A stretch of 7,411 nt of DNA from JADJNW01 sp964596135. GTDB taxonomy: Bacteria; Bacteroidota; Bacteroidia; Chitinophagales; Saprospiraceae. The translations under genes and the position numbers were made by a program. A model generated the notes under the pieces. It had not been told where the DNA came from and ran no database searches. It saw nothing but the letters and a program-made list of their open reading frames with translations. How positions within the stretch are numbered: position 1 is the first letter of the stretch; every line of letters starts with the position of its first letter. The DNA lies in assembly GCA_964596135.1 (NCBI GenBank), contig CAZQTF010000188.1, positions 1 to 7,411 on the forward strand, given 5' to 3'. Positions 6,276 through 7,411 of the stretch are shown piece by piece.

Positions 6276-7310
6276 TTACCGTTTCGGGCGGTATTTGGAG
6301 GTATCCAACAGTTGTTGGGCATCTTGCAGGGCAATCAACTCCTGCAAAGTCGTTTCAGGGTGTAATTTCATGTATGCTTTCACAATTTGCCAGCCCAGCC
6401 AGTTGGCGGTTCGACCGGGCGCTTCCGCCGGCATCCCTGGCGAATTGGGGCTATACTCGACATACTTGCGAATGTCTTGCCAATTGCTGTTGTACAACAG
6501 GTTTTCTTTGAGAAAGTAAGCCCACATTTCCAACTCATTGTCTTCCAGCCATTTGACTTTTTGAGGCGCGATTTCCAGAAGCACGCTATCGGGAGCGTAA
6601 GGTAAGAGTTTGTCCAGAATATACAGCTCCTTTCCGTTGTGAATCATCAAATCGAGGAGGCGGTTGCCGCGTGGCGCTCCCAGCATATCATCTACCAAGG
6701 GTTGCAGTGTTTTGAGCACTAAATGATCCTTATTAAAAGTACGGGTCAAATAAGCGGAAAAATTGGCATTGCCAGGATTGTATTTTAAATATGGATAATT
6801 TTCGCCGAGAAAAAGGTCAAGTCCCACCGCTAGTTGATCATCCTCGTAGATAAACGCCGCCACCGAATACTCTGAAATAAAAGTCGTTACATCCGGGGTT
6901 GGCTGATTGGGAAAATAATATTTCAAAAACTGAAATGCCTGATGAAATTGCTCCTGCAAATCCGAAAAATTGCCAAAAACGACCTGCGTAGTGTCATACA
7001 ATTGCCGTACCGCCGGATAGCGAATGAAACCCTTTACATATGCCGGGTGCCCTTCTGGAGCAATAAGCGAATCGGTGGAGCCCAGGATTTGCCCAAAATA
7101 AATCTGACTGAACTCAGGGTATTTTGCTTCTAATTGCTTCAGTGCCACTACGATATTGCCAGTATCCAACGAAAACAAATCCTGGTCGAAACGACGAATA
7201 GTTGTTTCGACCACTATGTCGGACACATTGGGTACTTTTTCGTCTTTGCCGCAGGATACAAGCAAAGCCGCAGCCACTACGAGGAAAAAGAGTCCTTTTT
7301 TATAACTCAT
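6276..7310 (-). CDS. gldB: Gliding motility lipoprotein GldB
   Basis: GldB is a lipoprotein required for gliding motility in Flavobacterium johnsoniae; its precise biochemical role is not known. The chosen ATG at 7310 gives 344 residues starting MSYKKGLFFLVVAAALLVSC, a classic lipoprotein signal with two lysines, a hydrophobic core and lipobox LVSC, acylated at Cys20. A reading from 7367 would place 19 implausible residues before this signal. Family features are the early VVETTIRRFDQDLF, the central VGLDLFLGENYPYLKY, and the C-terminal GRTANWLGWQIVKAYM followed by the ending LLDTSKYRPKR. No HExxH metal-protease motif is seen. It heads the leftward block. gldC, which follows gldB in F. johnsoniae, is absent; the next gene is the oxygenase after 80 nt. 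Homologs also occur in Bacteroidota not known to glide, so motility is suggested but not proven. Confidence 0.93.
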   Translation of the reverse strand: MSYKKGLFFLVVAAALLVSCGKDEKVPNVSDIVVETTIRRFDQDLFSLDTGNIVVALKQLEAKYPEFSQIYFGQILGSTDSLIAPEGHPAYVKGFIRYPAVRQLYDTTQVVFGNFSDLQEQFHQAFQFLKYYFPNQPTPDVTTFISEYSVAAFIYEDDQLAVGLDLFLGENYPYLKYNPGNANFSAYLTRTFNKDHLVLKTLQPLVDDMLGAPRGNRLLDLMIHNGKELYILDKLLPYAPDSVLLEIAPQKVKWLEDNELEMWAYFLKENLLYNSNWQDIRKYVEYSPNSPGMPAEAPGRTANWLGWQIVKAYMKLHPETTLQELIALQDAQQLLDTSKYRPKR

Positions 7311-7316
7311 ACAATC

Positions 7317-7332
7317 AAAAAAACTTTTTTTT
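7317..7332. repeat. Mirrored homopolymer tract A7-C-T8 in the gldB leader
   Basis: Seven A residues, one C and eight T residues lie 7 nt upstream of the gldB start codon, which reads on the minus strand as A8-G-T7 in the presumed leader. The tract could fold on itself or change length by slippage, which might affect translation of gldB. No function is shown by the sequence. Confidence 0.4.
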
Positions 7333-7345
7333 GTTGCCCATGCGC

Positions 7346-7354
7346 TAACTTTGC
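7346..7354 (+). promoter_or_regulatory. Outward-facing -7 promoter element for a gene beyond the right edge
   Basis: TAACTTTG (7346-7353) followed by C is a perfect Bacteroidota -7 element on the plus strand. No TTTG is found at the ideal distance of about 19 nt; that position falls in the T-run, and the nearest TTTG (7330-7333) is only 12 nt away. If real, it starts a transcript near 7360 running rightward, so a gene divergent from gldB is expected just outside the window. Confidence 0.5.
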
Positions 7355-7355
7355 C

Positions 7356-7364
7356 GCAAAATTG
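7356..7364 (-). promoter_or_regulatory. Candidate -7 element for gldB
   Basis: On the minus strand CAATTTTGC differs from TAnnTTTGC by one base. It would start a transcript near 7349 with a leader of roughly 39 nt before the gldB ATG at 7310, which is consistent with rejecting the upstream start at 7367. No good -33 element is seen at the right distance, so this is tentative. Confidence 0.35.
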
Positions 7365-7411
7365 CACGTAAAATTCTGAAAAACGCGTTTTATTGGGTCA
7401 GTATTTAGTCA

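Noticed and set aside
7311..7367. Upstream start of gldB adding 19 residues
   Set aside because: It would put a polar stretch in front of a textbook lipoprotein signal peptide and overlaps the likely promoter region.
1..7411. New defence, mobile or biosynthetic system
   Set aside because: All genes fall into familiar housekeeping, envelope, export and motility families; there are no repeats, integrase, transposase or unusual gene clusters to support a novel system.

Overview
This window is a stretch of ordinary chromosome from a member of the Bacteroidota, most likely a gliding or filamentous lineage near the Saprospiria (inference). The evidence is a GldB gliding lipoprotein, Bacteroidota-type promoter elements (TTTG, 19 nt, TAnnTTTG), weak or absent Shine-Dalgarno sequences, TatA proteins of the Bacteroidota type, and base composition judged by eye to be near 50% GC. 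Coding density is high. No gap between genes exceeds about 120 bases, and I see no tRNA, rRNA, CRISPR array, insertion sequence or phage gene.

Left half, plus strand: the 3' part of hisS (histidyl-tRNA synthetase, cut by the window edge) is followed 15 nt later by gatA, the amidase subunit of the tRNA-dependent amidotransferase. A clear Bacteroidota promoter lies directly behind gatA and drives an MltD-like lytic transglycosylase with LysM modules. After 50 nt comes a DUF937 protein carrying two acidic EF-hand-like loops. A hairpin with a 9-T tail ends this rightward block.

Right half, minus strand (read right to left): gldB (gliding motility lipoprotein), a non-haem iron 2-oxoglutarate/isopenicillin-N-synthase-like oxygenase, and two tandem, closely related tatA genes. 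These converge on the plus-strand block at the terminator. The right edge carries a promoter element pointing out of the window, so a divergent gene probably begins just beyond it.

Functionally the genes cover translation fidelity (hisS, gatA), cell-wall remodelling (mltD), protein export by the Tat pathway (two tatA) and surface motility (gldB). I find no convincing new multi-gene system. The points most worth a second look are the tandem tatA duplication, the face-to-face promoter elements at the right edge, the paired acidic loops in the DUF937 protein, and gldB lacking gldC directly downstream.
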